Shown here: positions 40,682 through 49,015 of the stretch, piece by piece
Layout of the letters: every line of letters begins with the position of its first letter
How positions within the stretch are numbered: the first letter of the stretch is position 1
Origin: Acidimicrobiales bacterium
GTDB taxonomy: Bacteria; Actinomycetota; Acidimicrobiia; Acidimicrobiales; MedAcidi-G1
Assembly: GCA_014239855.1 (NCBI GenBank)
Contig: JAAZXY010000007.1
Location: forward strand, 395-64,394
DNA: 64,000 nt
Reading direction: 5' to 3'
Program-made: the position numbers and the translations under genes
The notes under the pieces: model-generated
What the model saw: the letters and a program-made list of their open reading frames with translations, nothing else
Told to the model about the DNA's origin: nothing
Databases searched by the model: none

Positions 40682-41314
40682 ATGCAACGCATCATCGATC
40701 GCTTCGGCCCCCTCGCCGGCGCCGCGAGCTTCCTGTTGAGCTTCGTCGTATGGATCGCCGTCACCGGCGGGATACCACCAGAGGTGGGGACGTCGTCGGC
40801 TGGTGAGGTGGTCGGGTTCTGGACCGACCAGGGAGACGCCACGACCGCCATCTCCGGCCTGACCGCGGTCTTCGGAGCGATCCTGATCCTCGTGTTCGGT
40901 GCGTGGTTGTCGACGACCATGCGGGACCGGGGCGCCACCGCCCTGGCCGCGACGGCCGGCATGGGGACGCTGATGATCGCGATGGGGCTCGTCATCGACG
41001 GCACCATCGGCTTCATCCTCGGGGACGAAGCGGCCAGCCTCCCCGTCGAGTCGGTGCTGGCCCTCAGCGCCATGACCGAGTACCTGTTCCTCCCCTACCT
41101 CCTGGGCCTGGTGCTGATCATGGTCAGCGTGGGTGCCAGCGCCACGCAGACCGGGCTCGTCCCGTCGTGGCTGGCCCGAGCCGGGTACGTGGCCGCCATC
41201 GTGGCCCTGATCCCCCACGAGGTGGCCTTCGTCGGGATCATGCTGGCGATGCTCTGGATGCTGGTCGCCGGCATCGTGATGTTCAGGGGCGCCGGCACCT
41301 CGGCGCCGGCCTAG
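40682..41314 (+). CDS. multi-pass membrane protein, paralog 1
   Basis: MQRIIDRFGPLAGAASFLLSFVVWIAV...; SD-like GGGAAGGA upstream. Confidence 0.7.
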   Translation: MQRIIDRFGPLAGAASFLLSFVVWIAVTGGIPPEVGTSSAGEVVGFWTDQGDATTAISGLTAVFGAILILVFGAWLSTTMRDRGATALAATAGMGTLMIAMGLVIDGTIGFILGDEAASLPVESVLALSAMTEYLFLPYLLGLVLIMVSVGASATQTGLVPSWLARAGYVAAIVALIPHEVAFVGIMLAMLWMLVAGIVMFRGAGTSAPA

Positions 41315-41346
41315 GACTGGAAGTCCCGCAACGGGGACCGCTCATA

Positions 41347-41379
41347 GAGATGGGCCGGACGACGTGTCCGGCCCATCTC
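41347..41379. terminator. 14-bp perfect stem hairpin, probable terminator (no T-run)
   Basis: GAGATGGGCCGGAC-gacgt-GTCCGGCCCATCTC. Confidence 0.55.
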
Positions 41380-41427
41380 AGTAGCCTCGGCCGCAGTGGG
41401 CCCGGCTCCGAACCGACCCGCCATCCC

Positions 41428-41504
41428 GCCCGGGTAGCTCAGTTGGTCAGAGCAGGCGCCTTGTAAGCGTCAGGTCGTCGGTTCGAATCCGACCTCGGGC
41501 TCCA
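41428..41504 (+). tRNA. tRNA-Thr (anticodon TGT), CCA encoded
   Basis: GCCCGGG acceptor, GCTC/GAGC D stem, GGCGC CTTGTAA GCGTC anticodon arm, GTCGG TTCGAAT CCGAC T arm. Confidence 0.95.
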
Positions 41505-41613
41505 AGACCCCTGATCGCCGGTCGACCCGATGATCCCCCCGGCCGATCGCGTCGTGGCAGGCTCGTAATTCGGGCGGAGAGCAGGTCCCCGCCACCGGAG
41601 GAAGGAATCCCCA

Positions 41614-42258
41614 TTGCACCGCGCCATCGTCAGATTCGGACCCCTGTACGGGATCGCTTCAATACTCATCGGGGGCCTCGGCTGGGTGATCCTCATCGGA
41701 GCCGACCTTCCGGGAGCCCAAGAGGCAGGCGTCGACGAGATCGTTGCCTTCTGGATCGAGTCCGGAGGTAAGGCGAAGACCGCGGCATGGTTCTCCGTCA
41801 TCTCCGCGGTGCTGATGGTCGCCTTCGGCGCATGGGTGAGCATGACGGTCCGGGAGCGTGGCGCGACCCTCGTCTCCATCACGGCAGGAATGGGGGCCGT
41901 CGTGTTCGCCGCCGGCTTGACCATCGACGGCAGCGTCAACGCACTTCTCGGTCTGGCAGCCGGTGACCTTCCCGCCGAATCGGTGGTGACCCTCAGCGCA
42001 CTCACCGAGTTCATGTACCTCCCCTATCTGGCCGGCCTGGTCCTGATCACGGTCAGCCTCAGCGCCGCCGCGGGAATGACCGGGATCATCCCTTCGTGGC
42101 TTGCCATGGTCGGTTTCGTCACCGCAGCGATCGCCATCATCCCCCACTACGAAGTCATGCAGTTCGGAATGCTTCTGAGCGTGCTCTGGATGCTGGCCAC
42201 CGGCATCTTCATGTACCGGGACGCCGTCAGGATCCGGCGGGCCGCCGCGACGGTCTGA
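41614..42258 (+). CDS. multi-pass membrane protein, paralog 2
   Basis: MHRAIVRFGPLYGIASILIGGLGWVILI..., collinear similarity to 40682-41314; TTG start with GGAGGAAGGAAT upstream. Confidence 0.7.
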   Translation: MHRAIVRFGPLYGIASILIGGLGWVILIGADLPGAQEAGVDEIVAFWIESGGKAKTAAWFSVISAVLMVAFGAWVSMTVRERGATLVSITAGMGAVVFAAGLTIDGSVNALLGLAAGDLPAESVVTLSALTEFMYLPYLAGLVLITVSLSAAAGMTGIIPSWLAMVGFVTAAIAIIPHYEVMQFGMLLSVLWMLATGIFMYRDAVRIRRAAATV

Positions 42259-42270
42259 TCCGACGGTCAG

Positions 42271-42308
42271 CCGGAGGCGTGGCCGAATTCCGTCGGCTGC
42301 GCCTCCGG
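42271..42308. terminator. convergent-gene hairpin, probable bidirectional terminator
   Basis: CCGGAGGCGTGGCCGA / TCGGCTGCGCCTCCGG, 14/16 pairs, 6-nt loop. Confidence 0.5.
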
Positions 42309-42313
42309 GCCAG

Positions 42314-43327
42314 TCAGCGGCGGTGGCGGGCCACCTCGAAGAGGGCGACGGCCGCGGCCGCTGAGACGTTCAGCGAACCGAGCACCCCGGCCAACGGGAT
42401 GTGGGCAATGGTGTCGCACCGCTCGCGCACCAGACGCGACAGGCCCGACCCTTCGGCACCCATCACCAGGGCCACCGGCTGGTCGGCCACCGTGAGTTGG
42501 TGGATGGCCGAATCGCCGCCGGCGTCGAGACCCACCGACCACACACCCACCTCGGCCATCCGGACCAGTGCCTTGGGTAGACCACCCACCCGGGTCATCC
42601 GCAGGTGTTCGATGGCCCCGGCCGCCGACTTGGCCACGGTGGCCGTCACCCCGGCCGCCCGGTGTCGGGGCAGGACCACGCCGGTCACCCCGGCGCACTC
42701 GGCGGACCGCAGGATCGCCCCGAGATTCCCCGGATCGGTCACGCCGTCCAGCAGGAGCAGGAACGGATCGCGACCGGCCGCGTCGGGCACCAGAAGGTCG
42801 TCGAGCTCGTACTCGTGCAGAGGCTGGGCCAGGGCCATGACGCCCTGGGAGGCCTCGGTACGGGTCATGGACTCGAACTTGTTGCGGTTGACCTCGCGGA
42901 TGGTGACCTTGGCCTCGTCGGCCAGGTCGATGATGTCGTCGAGGATGGGAGCCGGATCGAGGTCGCCGGCCAGCACCACCTCGCGGGTCCGGCGGGTGCC
43001 GGCCAACAGGAGCTCACGGACGGCCTGACGGCCCTCCACCTGGTCGCCGCCCAGACCCTTCGGACCATCGCCACCATCGCGGTTGCCCAGCGGCGACGTC
43101 CCCCGCTGGCCCGAACCACGACCCCGACCGGAACCGGCGCCGGGCTTGTTGGGTCGACCGGTCGACGAGCGGCGGGGCGGCGGCTCAGGACGGGCGGCAC
43201 CGCGGTTGCCCTTGCCGACGTTCTGGGGGCCACCCCGACGCGGGCCGCCCTTCTTGGGGCCGGCCTTCTTCGGGCCGGCCTTCCGGGCACCACCGCCGGA
43301 ACCCTTTCCACCACGGGGACCACTCAC
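42314..43327 (-). CDS. rlmB: TrmH/RlmB family rRNA 2'-O-methyltransferase with basic low-complexity N-terminal extension
   Basis: VEGRQAVRELLLAG, LDGVTDPGNLGAILRSAECAGVTGVVLP, VMGAEGSGLSRLVRERCD; N-term KAGPKKAGPKKGGPRRGGP. Confidence 0.9.
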   Translation of the reverse strand: MSGPRGGKGSGGGARKAGPKKAGPKKGGPRRGGPQNVGKGNRGAARPEPPPRRSSTGRPNKPGAGSGRGRGSGQRGTSPLGNRDGGDGPKGLGGDQVEGRQAVRELLLAGTRRTREVVLAGDLDPAPILDDIIDLADEAKVTIREVNRNKFESMTRTEASQGVMALAQPLHEYELDDLLVPDAAGRDPFLLLLDGVTDPGNLGAILRSAECAGVTGVVLPRHRAAGVTATVAKSAAGAIEHLRMTRVGGLPKALVRMAEVGVWSVGLDAGGDSAIHQLTVADQPVALVMGAEGSGLSRLVRERCDTIAHIPLAGVLGSLNVSAAAAVALFEVARHRR

Positions 43328-43845
43328 CGGACACCTCCAACTCGTCGTCCCGACGGGGCATCGGATCGAACCAACAGGGCGACGGCGAAACAGGCCACGC
43401 CCTCACGCCGACCCAGGGCACCAAGGCCCTCGGCCCGCTTTCCCTTGACGGTGACCGGGCCACCGACCGCTTCGGTCAGGCCGGCCTGCATCTCGTCCCG
43501 ACGGGGCGCCAGCTTCGGCGCCTCGAGGACCACCGTGCAGTCCACGTTGGCCACCGCCCAGCCCTCGTCGGCCACCGCAGCCGCGGCATCGGCCAGCAGA
43601 GCCATGGAATCGGCGCCCGCGAAGGCCTCGTCGGTGTCGGGGTAACGCTGCCCGATGTCGCCCAGGCCGGCCGCCCCGAGGAGCGCATCGGTCACCGCGT
43701 GGGCCACCGCGTCGGCGTCGCTGTGGCCGGCCAGACCGGGACCGTCGAACACCACGCCGCCCAGGACCATGGACCGGTCGGGGTCGTCACTGAACGGGTG
43801 GACGTCGAAGCCCTGCCCGATCCGGATGTCGCGCTCCCCGGTCAT
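43324..43845 (-). CDS. ispF: 2-C-methyl-D-erythritol 2,4-cyclodiphosphate synthase
   Basis: RIGQGFDVHPF, GHSDADAVAHAVTDALLGAAGLGDIGQRYPDTD. Confidence 0.96.
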   Translation of the reverse strand: MTGERDIRIGQGFDVHPFSDDPDRSMVLGGVVFDGPGLAGHSDADAVAHAVTDALLGAAGLGDIGQRYPDTDEAFAGADSMALLADAAAAVADEGWAVANVDCTVVLEAPKLAPRRDEMQAGLTEAVGGPVTVKGKRAEGLGALGRREGVACFAVALLVRSDAPSGRRVGGVR

Positions 43846-44510
43846 GATCGCCGGGACGGGTCGCCAGCCGTGGCGAGGGACGCTGCGGCCAGGGCCAGGT
43901 CGACCGGTCGGGTGATCTTGAGGTTCGTCGGCTCGCCGTCCACGACCACCACTGTGCCACCGGCGGCCTCCACGAGGGTGGCGTCGTCGCTGGCGTCGGC
44001 CCCACCGGCATGGGCGGCCCGCAGACGATGGGCCGGGAAGCCCTGGGGTGTCTGCACGGCCAGCACCCCGTCACGATCCAACGGTCCACCATCGACGGCC
44101 CGAAGCGAGTCGGCCACCGGCACGCCGGGCACCACCGCGTCGGCGCCGGCCCGGACGGCGGCCACCACCCGGGCGAACAGTGCCCCGGTGGCCAACGGTC
44201 GGGCACCGTCGTGGACGAGCACCACCTCGGCATCATCAGGAACCGCAGCCAGGCCGGCCCGGACGGACGCGGAACGGGTCGCACCTCCGGACACCACCGT
44301 CACGCCGTCGACCCCCCGGACGCCGGCCACCAGCGCCTCGGCGGCCGACAGTCGCTCCGGTGCGGCCACCAGGACCACGCCATCGGACGCCTCGGCTGCG
44401 GTGGCCACGCTCCGAGCCACCACCGGACGACCACCCAGGTCGGCGGCCTGCTTGTCACCACCAAAGCGCTCGCCCCGGCCGGCGGCCACCACGATCGTCC
44501 AGACGCTCAC
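43842..44510 (-). CDS. ispD: 2-C-methyl-D-erythritol 4-phosphate cytidylyltransferase
   Basis: TIVVAAGRGERFGGDKQ, LVHDGARPLA. Confidence 0.95.
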   Translation of the reverse strand: MSVWTIVVAAGRGERFGGDKQAADLGGRPVVARSVATAAEASDGVVLVAAPERLSAAEALVAGVRGVDGVTVVSGGATRSASVRAGLAAVPDDAEVVLVHDGARPLATGALFARVVAAVRAGADAVVPGVPVADSLRAVDGGPLDRDGVLAVQTPQGFPAHRLRAAHAGGADASDDATLVEAAGGTVVVVDGEPTNLKITRPVDLALAAASLATAGDPSRRS

Positions 44511-44621
44511 CGGGTGCTCTCCCCAAGGGAGCTTCCACAGCTCGGCACGTGACGTTCGGCGTCCGGTGCGGCTGCCGATGTCGGCCGGGTCCTTCGCATC
44601 TCACTAGCATGGCCAATCGAC

Positions 44622-45281
44622 ATGCCGGACACCACGCTCTTCCGTGAAACCACCCTGTTCGCCGGGTTGGACGATGACGCCCTCGGGGCGATCGTCGCCG
44701 CCGGTCAGGACCTCGAACTCCGGCGCGGCGACGTGCTGTTCCGAGAGGACGAGGCACCCGACGAGTTGTACGTCGTGGTGTCGGGCCGGATCGCCATCGC
44801 CAACAAGTCCATCGACGGACGCGAATCCATGGTGGCCCTCATGGAGGACGGCGACCTGTTCGGCGAGATGGGCCTGTTCGACGGGCGGGGCCGTTCGGCC
44901 GAGGCCCGGGCTCTGGAGACCTCGGTGGTCACCGCCGTTCCCTACGGGCCGGTCCGAAAGGTCTACGAAGACGACCCGACCCTGCTGTGGCGGGTCGTGG
45001 ACATGCTGACCGGGCGACTACGCACCATGGACGCCGCCCTGGCCGACTCGGTGTTCCTGGACGTCACCGGACGCACCGCCAAGCGCCTGCTGGAGCTGGC
45101 CGGCGAGGACGACGAGTTCTCACTGCCCATCACCCAGGAGGAACTGGCCGGAATGGTCGGTGCCTCACGGGAGCGGGTCAACAAGGCCATCGCCTCGTTC
45201 ATCCGACTTGGGTGGATCGAACAGATCGACCGCACCTACCGGATCACCAACCGCGAACAGCTCACTATTCGCTCCAGATAG
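44622..45281 (+). CDS. Crp/Fnr family transcriptional regulator
   Basis: cNMP-binding fold EDEAPDELYVVVSGRIAI; HTH TQEELAGMVGASRERVNKAIASF. Confidence 0.93.
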   Translation: MPDTTLFRETTLFAGLDDDALGAIVAAGQDLELRRGDVLFREDEAPDELYVVVSGRIAIANKSIDGRESMVALMEDGDLFGEMGLFDGRGRSAEARALETSVVTAVPYGPVRKVYEDDPTLLWRVVDMLTGRLRTMDAALADSVFLDVTGRTAKRLLELAGEDDEFSLPITQEELAGMVGASRERVNKAIASFIRLGWIEQIDRTYRITNREQLTIRSR

Positions 45282-45297
45282 GCCGCTCCAGGTAGGA
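45270..45297. repeat. 14-bp tandem repeat x2 spanning the crp-like stop codon
   Basis: CGCTCCAGATAGGC / CGCTCCAGGTAGGA. Confidence 0.9.
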
Positions 45298-45308
45298 ATC
45301 TGTCCGGC

Positions 45309-45965
45309 TCAGCCGGCCAGCCAGTTGAGGACCCTCGTCCAGGCATCGGCCGCGTCGTCGGCCCGGTGGGCCGGACGAGACGCATCGTGCACGAAGCCGT
45401 GGTCGGCACCCTCGTAGCGGAGCACCGTGGCCCCGGTGGCCTCCAGGGCGTCGACGTGGTCGGGCGGTGTCCAGGCGTCCGCCGTGCCGATGACGGCCAG
45501 GACCGACGCCGCATCACCGGCGGCCAACGCATCCAGAGGCTCGCCCTGACCCGGGCCCTGCCAGGTCTCGGGCACGTGGATCATCCCGTAGAAGGGACAC
45601 GACCGCTCAAAACGCCCGGTGCCCACCGCCTTGAGGGCGTACATGCCACCCATGCAGAACCCCCGGATCGCCACCGGGTCGGCACCGGTGGCATCCGCGG
45701 CAGCCATGGCGTCGCCCAACACACGCTGGTCGTCCAGCGATGAACCGGCAGCCAGGCGATCGCCCACGTCGAGGTCCTCGCGGCCCGGGTAGAGCTCGAA
45801 GGCGGCCACCGACCAACCGGTCTCCGCGGCCAGACGGGCCACCAGGCCGTCGAACAGAGGTCGCATCCCCATGACGTCCGGGATGACCACCAGGCCCCGA
45901 TCAGCCGGGCCTGCTGGCGGGTGGACGAGTTCGGCGGCGGTGCCCGAAGGCAGTTCGATGCGCAT
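45309..45965 (-). CDS. dienelactone hydrolase family protein
   Basis: VVIPDVMGMRPLFDGLVARLA, IRGFCMGGMYAL nucleophile Cys region; start MRIELPSG. Confidence 0.9.
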   Translation of the reverse strand: MRIELPSGTAAELVHPPAGPADRGLVVIPDVMGMRPLFDGLVARLAAETGWSVAAFELYPGREDLDVGDRLAAGSSLDDQRVLGDAMAAADATGADPVAIRGFCMGGMYALKAVGTGRFERSCPFYGMIHVPETWQGPGQGEPLDALAAGDAASVLAVIGTADAWTPPDHVDALEATGATVLRYEGADHGFVHDASRPAHRADDAADAWTRVLNWLAG

Positions 45966-45975
45966 GGGGACGTTC

Positions 45976-47373
45976 CTAGCAGGTGCCCCCTGCGGGTAGC
46001 AGGCCGACGGCGGCCACGGCCTCGGCGAGGGTGGCGGCACGCACCAGCTCGATGCCATCGGGCGGATCGGGGGTGGACGCCGGGACGACGGCACGCCGAA
46101 AGCCCAGCCGGGCCGCCTCCATGAGACGCCGACCCGTGCCGGTCACCTGACGCAACTCGCCACCCAACCCCACCTCGCCGAGGGCCACCGTGTCGGACCC
46201 GAGGGGCCGACCCACCACCGCGGACACGACGGCCAGAGCCAGGGGGAGGTCGGCCGCCGGCTCGGTGGCCTGCGCACCACCCACCACGGTGGCGTACACA
46301 TCGAGCGCCCCGGGATCAATCCCGGCCCGGCGCTCCAGTACGGCCAGCAACAGGGCCAGACGTCGGCCGTCGAGCCCCTGGGGCGAACGCCGCGGATGGG
46401 GCGTGGACGACCGGACGACCAGGGCCTGGACCTCCAACAGAAGCGGCCGGTGCCCCTCCAGTGCGGGCAGGACCACCGAGCCGGCCACGTCGGGGGCCCG
46501 GTCGGCCAGGAACAGCCGACTGGGGTCGTCGACGGACTGGAGACCGTCGGCGTCCATGGCGAACAGGCCGATCTCGTCGGTCGGCCCGAACCGGTGCTTG
46601 ACGACCCGCAGCATCCGCAGGGCGTGATGGCGGTCGCCGGTCAACTCGGCCACCGTGTCGACCACGTGCTCCAGCGTCTTGGGGCCGGCCAACGAACCGT
46701 CCTTGGTGACATGGCCGACCAGCACGGTGGCCAGGGACCGGGCCTTGGCCTCGGTCACCAGACGCTGGGCCGACGCCCGGACCTGACCGACCGAACCGGG
46801 CGTACCGCCCTCGGCAGCCAGATGGACGGTCTGCACCGAATCCACGATGAGCAGGTCGGGCTGGAGTTTGTCGACGTGGGCCACGATGGCCTCCACCGAG
46901 GTGTCGCCGGCCAACCAGAGGTCGTCGTGCACGGCACCCAGCCGCTCAGCCCGCAACCGGACCTGACCGGCGGACTCCTCGGCACTGACCAGCAGGACCC
47001 GACCGCCGGCCCGTACCCGAGCGGCGGCCAACTGCAGGGTGAGGGTCGACTTGCCTACGCCCGGTTCGCCGCCCAGCAGGGTGACCGAGCCGGGCACCAG
47101 CCCCCCGCCGAACGCCCGATCGGCCTCGGCCATGCCGGTGGGCACCGCCGACGACTCGTCGGGGGCCAACGCCGAGAGGGGTCGAACCTCGCCCACCCCG
47201 AGGCTCGCCGCGGTGAGCGCACCCGAACCCCTCGATCGGATGACCGGGACCTCCACCAGGGCGTTCCAGTCGCCGCAGGTGCCGCACCGACCCACCCAAC
47301 TGGGATGCGGGGCGCCACACGAGGCGCACTCGAACGTGGTGCGGGTACGGGATCCGGTGGTGAGGCTCGTCAT
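45976..47373 (-). CDS. radA: DNA repair protein RadA (Sms)
   Basis: CASCGAPHPSWVGRCGTCGDWN zinc finger, GGEPGVGKSTLTLQLA Walker A, C-terminal Lon-like region. Confidence 0.95.
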   Translation of the reverse strand: MTSLTTGSRTRTTFECASCGAPHPSWVGRCGTCGDWNALVEVPVIRSRGSGALTAASLGVGEVRPLSALAPDESSAVPTGMAEADRAFGGGLVPGSVTLLGGEPGVGKSTLTLQLAAARVRAGGRVLLVSAEESAGQVRLRAERLGAVHDDLWLAGDTSVEAIVAHVDKLQPDLLIVDSVQTVHLAAEGGTPGSVGQVRASAQRLVTEAKARSLATVLVGHVTKDGSLAGPKTLEHVVDTVAELTGDRHHALRMLRVVKHRFGPTDEIGLFAMDADGLQSVDDPSRLFLADRAPDVAGSVVLPALEGHRPLLLEVQALVVRSSTPHPRRSPQGLDGRRLALLLAVLERRAGIDPGALDVYATVVGGAQATEPAADLPLALAVVSAVVGRPLGSDTVALGEVGLGGELRQVTGTGRRLMEAARLGFRRAVVPASTPDPPDGIELVRAATLAEAVAAVGLLPAGGTC

Positions 47374-47406
47374 GAGGCGGAACCTACGAACCGCCTGTGA
47401 CAGAGA

Positions 47407-48954
47407 TCAGGAACCGTCGGGGTTGCGGGCCCGGAAGAGACCGGCGAAGCCGTCGATGACCGGGTGGGAGAACCCCTCGGGCACCAGCGCCGAACCCCGC
47501 AGCAGCACGGTGGACATCCCCAGGTTCCGTGCCGCGTCCAGGGTGACCGGCTCGGAATCGATGAGCAGCATGTCGGCGAAGTCCACGCCGGCCATCCGCC
47601 GCAGGGCCTCGAACATGGCCGGGCTGGGCTTGCGGGCCCCGATCTCCCCGGAGGCCACCCACGGATCGACCCGCTGCTCCAGCCCGAAGCGACGGCGCAA
47701 CTGCAGGGACCACGGCAGCACCGCATTGGTCAGGCACGCCACGGGAAGGCCCCGCTGCTCCATGCGTTCCAGGAACGGCAGGACGTCGGCCCGCATACGC
47801 ACCCGCGACAGGTAGGCCGAATCCAGCGTGTCGGCCTCGCCCGGCACCCCGACGGCGGCCCAGAACTCACCGCTGGACAGATGCCCGAGGCTGGCTGCCC
47901 GATACCGGTCGGCCACCTCACCGGGATCCATCACCCCACCGTTGTCCCGCACGAACGGCACGAGGAGACCTTCGGGATCGCTACCCGGATCCCACACCAC
48001 GCCGATCCCGCCGAGGACCACCAGACGCAACGTGCGGCCCTCCGAGGACGTGGCCGGACGCACCACCTCGATGACCGGCGAGGGCGCCGTGGTGGTCGAC
48101 TTCCCCGACCGACCCGGAGCCAACCCCTCGACGGCGGCCCGGCGCCGACGACGGGCCATCACCAGCCGGAGCACCTGGAACACCGACACCACGACGAACA
48201 GGCCACCGGCGATGACCGAGACCGTGCGCCACGTCCGCGGCGTGGTGTCGGTGAGCACCCCGGTGGCGTGGAAGAGGGTGGGTGCCGGATCACCGAGGAC
48301 CACCGTCCACGAACCACTCGACACCGCGACGCCGACGCCCTCACCCGAAGCCTGCTCAGGGACCTGCTCCGGATCGGTGGGCATGTCGGCCACCAGGGTG
48401 AGCGAGAACGACGCCGTCGGGTCACAGGAACCATCGGGACATCCGGCCAGCTCGGCCAGCTCGCCGTCGGAGCGGGCGAACGGCAGGCCGTCGAGGACCT
48501 CGACCAGGTCGGCGTCGGCCAGCAGGTCCAGCCCAGGCGAGAGGTCGATCCGGCCGTCGAGCCGCCATGTGGTCTCGGCGAAGGTCCGCTCACGCACCAG
48601 CCGGACCTCGGCAATGGCCGTCGGCCCCACGACCTCGGCCAGCACGGCACCCAACCGGTCGGGATGGTCGAACGCCTTGCGGGCGCTGATCCGGGCCGCT
48701 CCGTTGGCGGTCTCCGGACCGTCGATCACCCAGCCGGCATCGACCAGGTCACCCACCCGGACCCGGTCGTCCAGACCGCCGAGAGCCTCGACGGCCGCGG
48801 CGTCCAGTTCGACGAGAAGGTCGACATGCCCGGTCCCGTCGTCGGCGACGTCCACGGTGACCGTGGCATCGACCCGACAGGCGGCACTGGTCAGGACGAC
48901 CAGCAGCAGTCCGAGTACGGCCAAAGCCCGTCCCATCCGGGCAGGGAGATTCAT
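47407..48954 (-). CDS. LppM-like lipoprotein domain + TM + HAD-like domain fusion
   Basis: LTSAACRVDATVTVDVADDGTGHVDLLVELD; TM VIAGGLFVVVSVFQVLRLVMARRRRR; HAD motifs II-IV LTNA, RKPSPAMF, LLIDSE. Confidence 0.72.
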   Translation of the reverse strand: MNLPARMGRALAVLGLLLVVLTSAACRVDATVTVDVADDGTGHVDLLVELDAAAVEALGGLDDRVRVGDLVDAGWVIDGPETANGAARISARKAFDHPDRLGAVLAEVVGPTAIAEVRLVRERTFAETTWRLDGRIDLSPGLDLLADADLVEVLDGLPFARSDGELAELAGCPDGSCDPTASFSLTLVADMPTDPEQVPEQASGEGVGVAVSSGSWTVVLGDPAPTLFHATGVLTDTTPRTWRTVSVIAGGLFVVVSVFQVLRLVMARRRRRAAVEGLAPGRSGKSTTTAPSPVIEVVRPATSSEGRTLRLVVLGGIGVVWDPGSDPEGLLVPFVRDNGGVMDPGEVADRYRAASLGHLSSGEFWAAVGVPGEADTLDSAYLSRVRMRADVLPFLERMEQRGLPVACLTNAVLPWSLQLRRRFGLEQRVDPWVASGEIGARKPSPAMFEALRRMAGVDFADMLLIDSEPVTLDAARNLGMSTVLLRGSALVPEGFSHPVIDGFAGLFRARNPDGS

Positions 48955-48970
48955 CGAGATGGGAGACAGG

Positions 48971-49006
48971 CCGACAGACATGCCGACAGACAGGCCGACG
49001 GACCGG
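48971..49006. repeat. 12-bp tandem repeat x3
   Basis: CCGACAGACATG / CCGACAGACAGG / CCGACGGACCGG, 10 nt from the clpC stop. Confidence 0.9.
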
Positions 49007-49015
49007 AAGGTGCGG

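Noticed and set aside
42241-42272. 13-bp stop-anchored repeat at the second paralog
   Set aside because: CGACGGTCTGATC/CGACGGTCAGCCG share only the first 8 bases plus one more; too weak to count as a firm case.
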